Shown: positions 11,751 to 21,471 of the stretch, one piece after another
How positions within the stretch are numbered: position 1 is the first letter of the stretch
Layout: each line of letters starts with the position of its first letter
DNA from: Metallyticus violacea
Taxonomy: Eukaryota > Arthropoda > Insecta > Mantodea > Metallyticidae
Reading direction: 5' to 3'
Length of the DNA stretch: 64,000 nt
NCBI GenBank assembly: GCA_030762175.1
Contig: CM060831.1
Span: 498,501 to 562,500 of the forward strand
Position numbers and translations under genes: made by a program
The notes under the pieces: model-generated
Databases searched by the model: none
What the model was told of the DNA's origin: nothing
What the model saw: only the letters and a program-made list of their open reading frames with translations

Positions 11751-12099
11751 GGGTTTTTTATTTATTTATTTTTTTATTTATTTTTAGGATGCATGTTTCT
11801 TAGCCGCGCAATGGCAGCGCTGGAGAAGCTGGTGTGCTTCTTCCTCTTGTCCAGTGTCATCCCCTACCCCCGCAGCAGACTAGTTTGCTTGACAGTCAGT
11901 GAGCGGAAGAGGCGCCCTCCTCATGGAGGGTCTTTGAGCTTTTGCCATACCAAGACTAGGTCCTTCACTGGCAGAGGATAGGGTTCTTGATGTGTGGTTG
12001 TGGGCTGATAGTAGGATTGATTTGTGGAGGGACGTTTGTATTGGCGGTGGTGCGTGTCTTGTAAGGGGTTTCTACAGCTGTTCGATTTGTCAGGTTTCT

Positions 12100-13635
12100 G
12101 TCATAAGTCCGTTTGTAGGAGGCTACGGGTTCTAGGTCTTAATTCTCCTAGGCCGCGGATTAGAGTTTAAATTGCGGGTGAGTTTGGAATAGAATTTTTT
12201 GGATGTTTGTAGGAAGTAGTCGACAAGGGTTGGTAAGTTAAGGTCTTCATGGATGTTTTATGTTAGGGATGTACCAGCTTGCACCTGTGGCAATGCGCAC
12301 AAACCGGTTTTGGAGAACTTGGGGTCGGTGTAAATGGGTTTTGGCGGCGATGCCCCAGACTTGGCAGCCATACGTGAGTGCGGGTCGCAGTATCTGCTTG
12401 TAAATCAACACTTTGTTCCTAACAGAAATAGGTGAGAATTTGGAATACAAGGGATACAACAATTTCATCGTATTGTTGATTTTACTTGATAGCTCGCTGA
12501 TGTTCTCTTTCTACGCTAGGCGCATATCTAGGCGGACTCCAAGGTATTTGGCCTCAGAACTCCAGGGAACATTGCCTCCGGTGATTCTGAGTTCAGGCAC
12601 ATCCTGAAGGTGGCGTATAGTGGATGTAATGACTTGTTGGAGTTTATAGCCAGCCTCCAGGTACTGAACCACATTGTGAGAATGTCTGCATGTACCTGCA
12701 GTCTTTTCACCGCTGCGTGAAGCTGATAGTTATTGCTGTATCATCAGCATACAGGTAGAGCGAGCAGCCTGGGTAGGATGACAACGTATTTATATATGTT
12801 AAGAAAAGTACCGGGCCGAGGGCACTGCCTTGAGGGACTCCTGCACGTATGGGCCTGGATGTGGACTGGATATCTTCAATGGAGACGGAGAAGGTTCATT
12901 TATTAAGGTAGGAGGAGAGGATATGGGTGAAAGAAGGGGGACTCGGTATCGGATTAATCGGTGCAGGTGACCCTGGTGCAAAACAGTGTCAAAGGCCCGC
13001 ACGATGTGTAAAAACCACGCTGGGACAAAGTGTCGGTTGTTGAAACCTTTTATTATCTTATCCGTGATGCGGAGTAGCTGTTGAGTGGTGAAATGTTGGC
13101 GCCGGAATCCAAATTGCTCCGACCTGAGCACACTGTGGAAATCAAGTGCTTTCTGGAGTCGGGCCAGCACCACCTTTTCGAATAGCTTGCCAACTGCTAG
13201 TAGGAGACTGATGCGTCTATGGTTTCCTGGATCCTTGCTATCCTTGCATGCTTCCACGCATCCGGGAAGTTGTGTCAGCAAGCTATTGAATAGGTGGACT
13301 AGCATTTTCATCCAGGCTGGCGGGAGGGCTTTTAGCGCGGCATATGTTATGCCGTCATAGTCAGAGGCCTTGTATGCTGGTACAACTTGGAGATGATGTA
13401 GTTCAGCTGGGGTAGTGTAAACAATCTCTTCATTCCCAAACGGAAAGTCCAGAAATTCCTGCACTTCTCCACAGACCTGATAAATATGGTCCCTGTTGGG
13501 AATGTCTATGGGATGGAATGTCGCCTCCAAGTGGTCTGCCATAAGATCCCCTTTCTCCCTGGCTGACTGTGCTACCCTATGGCTGGAGACGAGCAGCTTA
13601 CTCTGCGTTGGAAGTCGTAGCAGCGCTTTGGACAT
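12100..13635 (-). pseudogene. LINE-A reverse transcriptase domain (ORF2), broken
   Basis: The reverse transcriptase would copy element RNA at the nick. The frame at 12,799-13,635 holds the fingers region (ASDYDGITYAALKALP), an RT box ending in NHRRISLLLAVGKLFEKVV, the QFGFRRQHFTTQQL box, and the region of the first catalytic Asp (RAFDTVLH). Past a frame change, GVPQGSALGP is followed by LYADDTA; the YADD catalytic box is intact at 12,740-12,751. The C-terminal part (RPALTYGCQVWG) is at 12,247-12,468. A further shift lets it continue with IHEDLNLPTLVDYF to about 12,140, the usual end of Jockey ORF2. At least three frame changes separate these parts. Confidence 0.88.
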
Positions 13636-13910
13636 GTGCTATAGTGATGAGTCCTTTGCGTCCAATTCGGATAGGTCACTCTTCATTAGCATGATTGCGA
13701 AGTTCCATTTTTGGTAAGTGCTGTAGACATTCTCGTCTAAGCTGGGGACAGCTTGAGTAGTGGAACCGACGGTTCTTTTGACGATCAGCTGTCGGATAGA
13801 GTGGGGAAGAGTGGTTTACCACCGCCTATTACCGTCCGGAGGAGTGGAGTACTGAATAGCCTCCTGCACAGCAGTGGTGAACGTGGCTTTTTGTGCTTCA
13901 GCCTCAGCTG

Positions 13911-14914
13911 TTATGGACATTGCGCAGGCTGCGGTGTATACTGGGCCTGCAGTGCTGAGAAGGATTTCCAATGGGGGGACTTGAACTTGGGACGTGTATG
14001 AAATAGAAGAAGGAACGGGTAGTGGTCGCATGAGAGGGAGGGTAAAAAACTATGGATGCTTCCGTATGTTGTTATTTCGTTAGCTGTGTCCAGCCAATCG
14101 GGAGGGCGTCTATCACCATAGGTCATGGTGGGAGAGGAGGGGGAGAGCACTGCTAGGCCCTGGTCTGTGATGAATTTGTGAAGCACCATACCGCGGTGTG
14201 TGGTTCCTGTAAAATTCCAGGTTATATGTTTGGCGTTGTAATCTCTCATGGCTATGGTGGCCGAGGGGAAACCAAACAGCTTTTGGAGTTCACCTGGGAG
14301 GATAGGTTTGTGGGGTGGATTATAGATGGAGATGAAGTTTATTGGGCCGCTGTCTGTCGAGATTGGACCTCTGTTGCCTCCACGTCTATCAGCTGGGGAG
14401 GTGTAGTCTATGGAGTTGCAGAGCTGTGTTTACAAAGATGGCGGTTCCTCCGAAACCGCCAGATCTGTCGGTGCGGTGGCAGATGGTGCCTGGAATGGTG
14501 ATTTGAGGCCGTCAACCAGGTTTCCTGCACTATTAGCACCTGTATCTGGCGCGTGGAGAAGTGTATAACTTCCCGGAGTTTGCTCCTAATGCCTCTCGCA
14601 TTCCAGAAGCACGCCTTGAATGCCGTTAGAGTCGTAGCCCTGGAAAATTTAGCAGCCATCCATTTTGTAGGATAAATGTGAACGCCGTGTGGTATAGGAT
14701 GGTTTCGGCGGGCACGGTTGCCGGGCGGGTTACCTGGGCTTTCGCCAGGGATGCTGCGAAACTTGTCTGCACATGGACGGGTATTTTTGCTATTACCTGA
14801 AGAAACGTGGGATCTAGCTTGGGTTGCGAGGTGGTTTGACAGCGGTGGTGTCCTGAAGGTTACGTTTACGTTTATACGTTTTATTGAGCTTAGATGTGCC
14901 TGAATCCAGTACAA
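13911..14914 (-). pseudogene. LINE-A endonuclease domain (ORF2 N-terminal part), broken
   Basis: This is an apurinic-type endonuclease, which would nick target DNA to start reverse transcription. In 14,408-14,914 the frame reads ACFWNARGI and, ~20 residues on, LIVQETWL. These are the metal-binding Asn (WN) and Glu (ET) motifs. In 13,911-14,249 a shifted frame reads RDYNAKHITW, the family's GDFNAKH site, and ends with CDHYPF, the usual SDHxP catalytic site. About 160 bases between the two frames contain stops. The N-terminal ~90 residues before the endonuclease are unassigned and could be a leftover of ORF1 or a linker. Confidence 0.85.
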
Positions 14915-14929
14915 TCGACCCTTAGCTTC

Positions 14930-15927
14930 TGAAGTGGACGACGCTGAATTTCAAGTGATAGACGACAAGAGAAAGCGGCGAACCGAACACGTCCTCATTT
15001 TGAGGCAGAAGGATCCAGTACAGCTAGAAAGCCAAATAAACCAGTAAACGCTACCATCAGTAGCAACTCTTCTTCTTTATCCTTGAGACGCCTTATCCCA
15101 CCGATTATCGTGGATTCCCTTCACGGTGTTACAGGCTTCCTGAAGGAAGTAATGCCGTCCCTTATCGCCGAATGCAAGGTAGTACGGAAGGGAAACACAT
15201 TCAGATTTCAGGCAAGGTGTGCTGAGGACTACCAACGACTGTTAAGCAACCTCATGAAACGAGGAATAGTACACTTTTCCATGCTGTTGATAAAGCATGC
15301 GATATCCGTCGCATCTTTAGAGGGCTGCCAGCGGACACTCTGGTGGGAGATATAGCTGTCGACCTCCAACGCCAGGGTATAATCCGCAAATTGGTCAAAC
15401 AACTTTCAAAGTCCGTTTAAGGTGACAACCCTGTCGCGAGAATCTTCCATCCCCCTCTTCTTGGTAATAATAGTTGAGCGGACCGAAGACCCTGAGGTGA
15501 CGATAGACAAACTAACGCCAATATGGCTCCTCAGTGTTAAAATTGAAACTCCCAGACGACCTGGCTGCCCCACACAATGCCACCGATACTTGAGCTTCAA
15601 CCACTCGAGTTCTGTTCCTGGAACTCTCGATGCCTTAGATGCGGTAGCCCTCACCCCCGCGAGGCCTGTCAGCGTGCTCCCACGGAGACCCCAACTTGTG
15701 CAAATTGCAAGGGGGACCACGTGGGCTTTTATGGAAGGTGTCCTACAAGGCTGAGAATAATCAGCAATAACAGCAACCGCAGGGTCCAACCATTCAACAA
15801 CCCAACACCAACCACCACCACGGCCACTAGGCACTGTAACCACTACTTCAACCTCAAGGCCACCACTACCAGCACTGGAAACGCCTCTTACGCTGCAATA
15901 GCGCGAGGACAGCCCTCTGATGTTTGA
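14930..15927 (+). pseudogene. LINE-B ORF1 (Gag-like, PRE and zinc-knuckle domains), broken
   Basis: ORF1 proteins of Jockey-type LINEs bind element RNA. The visible parts run in order. First comes a charged N-terminus at 14,930-15,040 (EVDDAEFQVIDDKRKRR). Next is a region at 15,083-15,350. A shifted frame then reads IRRIFRGLPADTLVGDIAVD, the pattern of the PRE domain that precedes the zinc knuckles. At 15,577-15,760 a frame has CLRCGSPHPREAC (CX2CX3HX4C) and CANCKGDHVGFYGRC (CX2CX3HX6C), two CCHC-type knuckles spaced as in this clade. A Pro/Thr-rich C-terminus follows. At least two frame changes and one stop lie in between. Confidence 0.82.
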
Positions 15928-16238
15928 CGGATATCGCGAGCTAAAAAACAAAGCCGACAACTAAAGCTCCGTCCCAACCAGCTCCCAAGCCACAGAGGCA
16001 ACGCCACCCTCCCAGGAGAACTCTACCTGCTGGGGTCCACTCCCCAGCAGGGGAAAACCCAGGAGACGCGGTCGCCTCCAAGGACCTCTCCCAAATCTCC
16101 CCAAACCCAACAAGGCGAAAGCACTCTAGACTTGCTCCAGTGACTGTTACTATTGTGGAACACATATGACAGGAAGTTACAGGAGCTTCTCGCTCGATTC
16201 CGCCAAGAACCAGACTCCTCTAGCAAAGTGATAAGTCT

Positions 16239-18945
16239 TTGAGGCTATCGCCCTTCTTGTCAACAACAACCAGACGACCCAGACTGGCGAAAGGAACTAG
16301 ATCTCGTACCTCTTTCTGGTTCGCATTTTGGAACGTTAACGGTTTTGCCGAAAAGAGGGACGAGCTTCATCATTTTGCTGCCCTTTATGCCCTGGACGTC
16401 ATATTAGTCAGCGAGACGCACTTCCAACAATTGTCCACCTTCCGTCTTCCGGGCTACACCTGCCTCCGGACTGATCGAGGTGCCCCTGGCGGCGGCACGG
16501 CGATCTTCATCTGGAGAAATGTAGTCCCCCCCCAAATCCAGATCCCGCAACTTCAAGCGCTAGAGGCCACAGCTGTCTTTGTTGAACTTGGTGGCACGGA
16601 GGTACTTATAGTATCTGCATACCACTCCCATCCAGAGCCTTTGTGGTGGCTGATTACCAGTCCCTCCTCGCCCTACATATCAGCGTTATCTTCGCAAGAG
16701 ATTTCAATGCCAAACATCCTCGTTGGCATTGCACTCGCCGCGCGAATACTAGAGGCAAGGCAATCGTTCGCTTAATCCATCAGAACCCTTAGGTCAGAAT
16801 ACAGGGTCCCTGGCAACCCATCCACCATCCGCTTAGTAGAGGACAGCCATCTGTCATCCACTTTGCGATTCTCAAGCACTTCCCTCACCATCTCACCCTC
16901 ACATCAATCAACGAACTACATTCCGATCACAACCCCGTGTTGGCCGAAATCATCACTAGGATTGCCACGATGTCGCAGGTATAAGTCGCGAGATAGACTG
17001 GGAAAAACGTTAAGGAATGCCGCAGCACTATCATCCCTCCCAACCCCAAAATCACAGACATCTACTCCCTAGAGCCTGTAGTCTCATTTTCTCCCTGTCA
17101 CCAAAGTCACCCACAGCCTCACAATCCATACTTCTCCCCTCTCTTCACCGAGATATCATACCGCTAGACCTCGAGCTCCTCATCTGTTGCTACTGGGCTG
17201 CCAGCAGACTCTATCAGTGTCACCGCACGCCGCATCACCGAACTCTGTTAAGGACTTTACGCCGCCAAGTTAGTGTCCGCCTCCGCGAGCACAAGAAGCT
17301 CGCGTGGGAGGACATTATGGCAAGACAGAGCTTAATTGATGGCGACGTGTGGAGGATAGCTAAGAGCCTCCGCGGCTAATGAGACAAAGCCTTCCGACAC
17401 ATCCATGGCACCCGGGGCCTCGTATACGATCATCAAGTCAAAGCCAATGCTCTCGCTGACTACCTGGAACGTCTCTTCAGGCCTAGAGACGACCCCCAGG
17501 ACGATACCTTTTCAAGTCAGGTTCGTCGCGACGTCCGCCGATATCTTCGACGGCCGCCGAATGAAGATTTAATGATTCCCATCTTTCACCCCAACGAAGT
17601 CCAGGGCGCAATCCAGCGTCTCAACCCCAAAAGGGCTGCCGGACCTGACGGGATAACCACTCTCATGCTCCGCAACCTTCCTTTCAAGACTGTGCTCTTT
17701 GTCAGAAAAGTCTTCAATATGTGCATCAGCCTGAGCCACTTTCCACGAGAGTGGAGGGAGGCACAGGTGATATGCATATTAAAACCAGGCAAAGAACCAA
17801 CCCACCCTTCCAGTTACCGATCAATCAGCCTCCTTTCCACACTCTCAAAAGTGTTTGATTACTTGTTCCCCGTTTGCTTCTCTTGCTGGGAAACATCCAA
17901 GCCATCCCCCCTCACCAATTCGGTTTCCGTCCTAGGCTTTCTACTACCCAACAGCTGCTGAGAGTTGTGGAGGCCTCAGCCCTAGGTTTCCAGGAGAGAT
18001 CCTTCACCCCAGCGGTATCTTTGTATGTAAAAAAGGCCGTCTCGACCTGGCATGCCGGGATCCTATACAAACTCATTCACCTGGAGCTACCCAAAACCTA
18101 CATAAAACTACTACACTCATAACTTAAGCACCGCACTTTCAAAGTAGGTTTGCGGGAAACAATTCAACACTAAGACCGATACGCGGCGGAGTCCCAGAAG
18201 GTTCCAAATTCTGTTTAACATCTACATGTCAGACTTTCCTCACACAGCAGACGTTAACACGTCAACAGACGACGTCCCTTTCTGTCCTGCTATACAAAAC
18301 AAATACAAACCTAAACAGACATTCCCATCATTACCATACAAAGACTACTACAACTAATCGAAAGATGGTGTAGGCGTTGGCGAATGTCAATCAACCCGGC
18401 AAAGAGCAACGCCACAATTTTCACAAAACGCCACGTAGCCGCAACCCCCTCCCCGCACAGTAACATACAAACAGCAAACGATAAGGTGGAAAAATTCCAT
18501 TGCCTACTTGGGTGAGCAACATTTAATGGGTCTAACCTTCAGGGAACACATAGCCGGGACTGCTCACAGGGAGCAATAGCTCAAATGTTTCATATGCTCA
18601 GTTCTAAGGCGATGCCAGTCCACCTGAAATTACACCTTTTCAAAGCCCTGGTCATCCCTGTCATACTGTACGCCTGTGAAATCTGGGGTATGGCGGCTGA
18701 CAGTTCGCTCGCACTTCTGCAAAGGGTACAGAATAAAGGACTCAGGACAATTTACTCTGTATATCGATGCTTTCCAGTCAGGCTACTTCATGAGAATTCC
18801 TCCTTCCCACATATTGAGGAAATTAGACGCCTGGCCAAAAAATTCTACGCCCATTTACCTTATCATGAGAGCGCTCTTGTTCGATCACATGGCAGCTATT
18901 CCTGTCGCAATAGGCCTAAGCCAAAATTCAAGGTATGATGCCTAG
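16239..18945 (+). pseudogene. LINE-B ORF2 (endonuclease and reverse transcriptase), broken
   Basis: The endonuclease starts with FAFWNVNGFAEKRDEL and LVSETHF (16,320-16,430). A shifted frame reads RDFNAKHPRWHC near 16,700 and LHSDHNPVL near 16,920. A linker follows at 17,017-17,379. The reverse transcriptase occupies 17,572-18,122: KRAAGPDGITTLMLRNLP, then WREAQVICILKPGKEP, then SYRSISLLSTLSKVFDYL and QFGFRPRLSTTQQL. After several stops come GGVPEGSK (18,187-18,210) and STDD (about 18,260) where YADD is expected. The C-terminal frame (18,585-18,938) has VIPVILYACEIWGMAA. The altered VPQGS and YADD boxes suggest it lost activity long ago. Confidence 0.85.
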
Positions 18946-19329
18946 CTTGTGGCCACGTTGGATAACAAAGGGTAAAATCTAGCAACAGGAAAAACATTCC
19001 AACCCCCCAACAAAATAACCATAAAAATAACAATCAGAAAACCAAGTAACGGTATGTCCATGCTATTTACAAAAATAAGTAAAAACATGCGCACATCAAG
19101 CAAAATCTAAGGATGTCAGATCCGCCCGCCTCAGCAAGGATAAGTTTTTATAGCACAATCATTCCGCCCCAAACCCAAAACAACACAACCAACCTACATC
19201 CCCCATCCCTCCTCTGCGGTTAAACCCAACACAGGATAGGTAAGCTGCAACCTCACATGGCCTGAGCACTAACCTTAGCCTGCCACATCAGGTTGGTCCC
19301 GGCCTCCAAAACTACTTGTATCGTTTACA

Positions 19330-20385
19330 TGGTTTTTTTTAGAAAATGTGCGCTTATATGTCCAAGTTGATAGCTCCAAATCCACCGTGTGACCAATGCA
19401 GGTCGGCGTTCCACAAGAAGCCATACTGGCCCCCTACTTGTATATAGTTTTCACTAATGATTTTCCCATGGACGCCAAATGCAAGGTCCACATGTACGCT
19501 GCCGAGACCGCAATTTATCACCACTCAAAAAAGTTTAAATTTGGAACGCGCGAAATTCAGCGCTACATAGAAAAATTCACGTCCTGGCTACACCAATGGA
19601 ACATTACTGTTAATGTCCACAAGTGCCATTTTACGATTTTTTCAAAACAACGGCACCTTCCAGCAGTTGATCTAACGATCGATGGCGAAAATTTTGCCGT
19701 CGTCAGCAAGTAAAATACTTAGGGGTCTCCATGGACCGTAAACTGCTTTGGAACAATTACCTGAGAGATGTGGCGGACAGAGAGAGGCAGCGGTTGAAAT
19801 TATGCGCGTCCATTCTACGCGGTAAGTCATTAGGCATTAGGAGTATAATAATTTTGTACAGGTCTTTTATATTATCAATGATGATGTACGCCTGCGTGGC
19901 ATGGGCTCACGCGTCCAGGTCGGCCCTAAAATGCTTACAAACTATCCAAAATCTCTCACTAAGGAAAGCACTGACGGCACCCCTTCTTACTAGCAACTTA
20001 ACTATTCACGAGGAGACGGGCATGCCTTCAGTTGCACAATCCATTGATGGACGGGCCAGGCGTACCTGGGAGAGAATCAGCCGCCATCCAAACCCGTATG
20101 TGGCGGGAATTGGAAAAAGGGAGCCCAATAAACACAAGGTGGCGGTTTTGTATATGCTGTAAACAATGTACATATGTAAATAGCGTATATAAATAGTGCC
20201 AATAGCAGTTGCCGCCAAAAAAAAGTGTGCCTACCAGTGCATAGACATGACTATACTAAGTCACAATGATACAGACTACAATAATCTAGCGGCGGTGTTC
20301 TCGAGACCCAAAGGTAGGGTCTTACATGGGCACTTCATAAGCCTGAAAACTGAATACCATATCACAAAAAAATTATAAACACTAT
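19330..20385 (+). mobile_element. LINE-C: 3' part of a Jockey-type reverse transcriptase and its 3' UTR
   Basis: A 5'-truncated copy. Frame 19,396-19,713 has VGVPQEAILAPYLYIVFTND, matching the RT segment that is normally VPQGS, and then YAAETAIY where YADDTAIY is expected. A Trp/Asn-rich segment (SWLHQWNITVNVHKC) follows. After a frame change, 19,731-20,162 gives the C-terminal part (SFILSMMMYACVAWA). An A-rich patch at 20,215-20,225 and another near 20,363-20,375 could mark the 3' end. LINE-D begins directly after in the same orientation. The two could be halves of one rearranged element, since C lacks the RT start and D lacks the RT end. Confidence 0.82.
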
Positions 20386-20387
20386 AG

Positions 20388-20469
20388 TATGTAAATTTTA
20401 TGCCTTCAAGGCTGGGTCCATTGTACCATATGTAAATTTTATGCCTTCAAGGCTGGGTCCATTGTACCA
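20388..20469 (+). repeat. 41-bp perfect tandem repeat, two copies, at the 5' end of LINE-D
   Basis: The unit at 20,388-20,428 is repeated base for base at 20,429-20,469. It ends with gctgggtccattgtacca, and the bases after the second unit match the 5' region of LINE-A. So the repeat lies in what was a LINE 5' untranslated region. Confidence 0.9.
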
Positions 20470-21471
20470 GCTTCAGGCACACTTAAGCTTAATAAAACCA
20501 TATACCATAAGCACCCTGGACCCCACATTTTGGCACTGATCGGGGCTCCATGAACCAGAGACTTTGAACTTCGTTGTCACCAAAAGTGCAGCATTGACAG
20601 CAAATTTCACAGTCTATCACAGCCTGGGTTTGGATCACTTGCCTGTGCATTTTGAAATCTGTGGCACCGTGGCGGCCAGGGTTTCGACCCTGGTCCGGCA
20701 CGCCGACACCGATTAGAACAAGTAAAAGCTGCACCTGCATGCGACAGCACAACCCAGGCTGTGCTACAGCAACGAAGTAGATGTTGACGCTGCCATTGAA
20801 AACTTCACTGCTTCGCTACATACGGCAAAATCGCCGCCAAGTTTTGTTTCGTACACAGAGGTAGAGCGACTGATTGCCAGGAGACGGCGTCTAATGAGAC
20901 TGTGGAGGAATACCGGCCTTCGAATTCATGTTGCGTCAGCCTGTTGGCTGACCAAATCGCCATTAACAGGCATGACCAGTGAGAACGCACTTTATCAAGT
21001 ACCACACATTCCGACCATACTTTATGGAAATTAGTTAAATCCTTCAATACATCCCCCAACGTACACACTAGCAACTTTGAGTTTCACACTCCAGCTGGCC
21101 CTATTTTCTCCTCGCCGGGGAAAGCGGAGGTCTTCGCTGATGTCCTCACAAATCACTTTCAGGAAAGCAAAACAACAGACCAGCAACAGGATCTTCAAGT
21201 TAGGTCTTGGGTTCGAGACTGGGCGGCACGGAAGTGCGAACAATCACTCCGCATAATTACGCCTCAGGAAGTTTTCAACAGATACGATTACTTAGGAATC
21301 GTAAAGCTGCCAGTCCGGACAGGGTGACCAATGAGGACCTTAAAAATTTACCGATAAAGGCCCTGGTGGAACTGACAAAAAATTTTAATGCTTGCTTGCG
21401 GCATAATTATTTTCCTCCCAATTGGAAAGAGGCCAGAATAATTATGTTACACAAGCAGGGCAAGAGCACCA
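20388..21471 (+). mobile_element. LINE-D: Jockey-type fragment (5' UTR, end of endonuclease, start of RT), cut off by satellite
   Basis: The 5' part (20,388-20,510) is related to the 5' region of LINE-A on the opposite strand. It then jumps straight to the end of the endonuclease: near 20,548 a frame reads TLNFVVTKSAALTANFTVYH and SLGLDHLPVHFEI, the family's SDHxPV site with Ser replaced by Leu. ORF1 and most of the endonuclease are therefore deleted. A linker with stops follows, and 21,285-21,470 encodes LRNRKAASPDRVTNEDLKNL and YFPPNWKEARIIMLHKQGK, the start of the RT. The element stops at about 21,471, where satellite block 2 begins at a monomer boundary. Confidence 0.84.

Larger units (their letters stand above)
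11755..14915 (-). mobile_element. LINE-A: Jockey-type non-LTR retrotransposon, minus strand, decayed
   Basis: Read on the minus strand the element runs from a 5' region near 14,915, through an endonuclease domain and a reverse transcriptase domain, to a 3' region. It ends in an A-rich tail, seen as the T-rich stretch at 11,755-11,786. Order and motifs fit the Jockey clade: AP-type endonuclease, RT with a YADD box, and a C-terminal segment without RNase H. The leading minus-strand bases near 14,880-14,920 resemble those near 20,455-20,500 of LINE-D, so the two are related copies. The first ORF of the element is not recognisable. The body is clearly GC-richer than its surroundings. Repeated frameshifts and stops mean it is dead. 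Confidence 0.88.
14925..19320 (+). mobile_element. LINE-B: Jockey-type retrotransposon, plus strand, both ORFs recognisable but broken
   Basis: LINE-B lies head-to-head with LINE-A; their 5' ends meet at about 14,915-14,925. It holds an ORF1 with zinc knuckles (about 14,930-15,927), then ORF2 with endonuclease and reverse transcriptase (16,239-18,945), then a 3' part rich in A and C. The 3' end is uncertain because LINE-C begins near 19,330 with no clear A tail between them. The whole ~4.4 kb is GC-richer than the flanks. Both ORFs carry stops and frameshifts. Confidence 0.86.

Noticed and set aside
12799..13635. Host protein-coding gene of 278 codons
   Set aside because: The sequence is a Jockey-type reverse transcriptase with surrounding frameshifts, so it is a LINE relic.
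20676..20693. Perfect 7-bp hairpin with a TTCG loop, possible T-arm of a tRNA or an RNA structure
   Set aside because: It lies in LINE-D coding sequence, has no neighbouring tRNA arms and occurs once; probably chance in GC-rich coding DNA.
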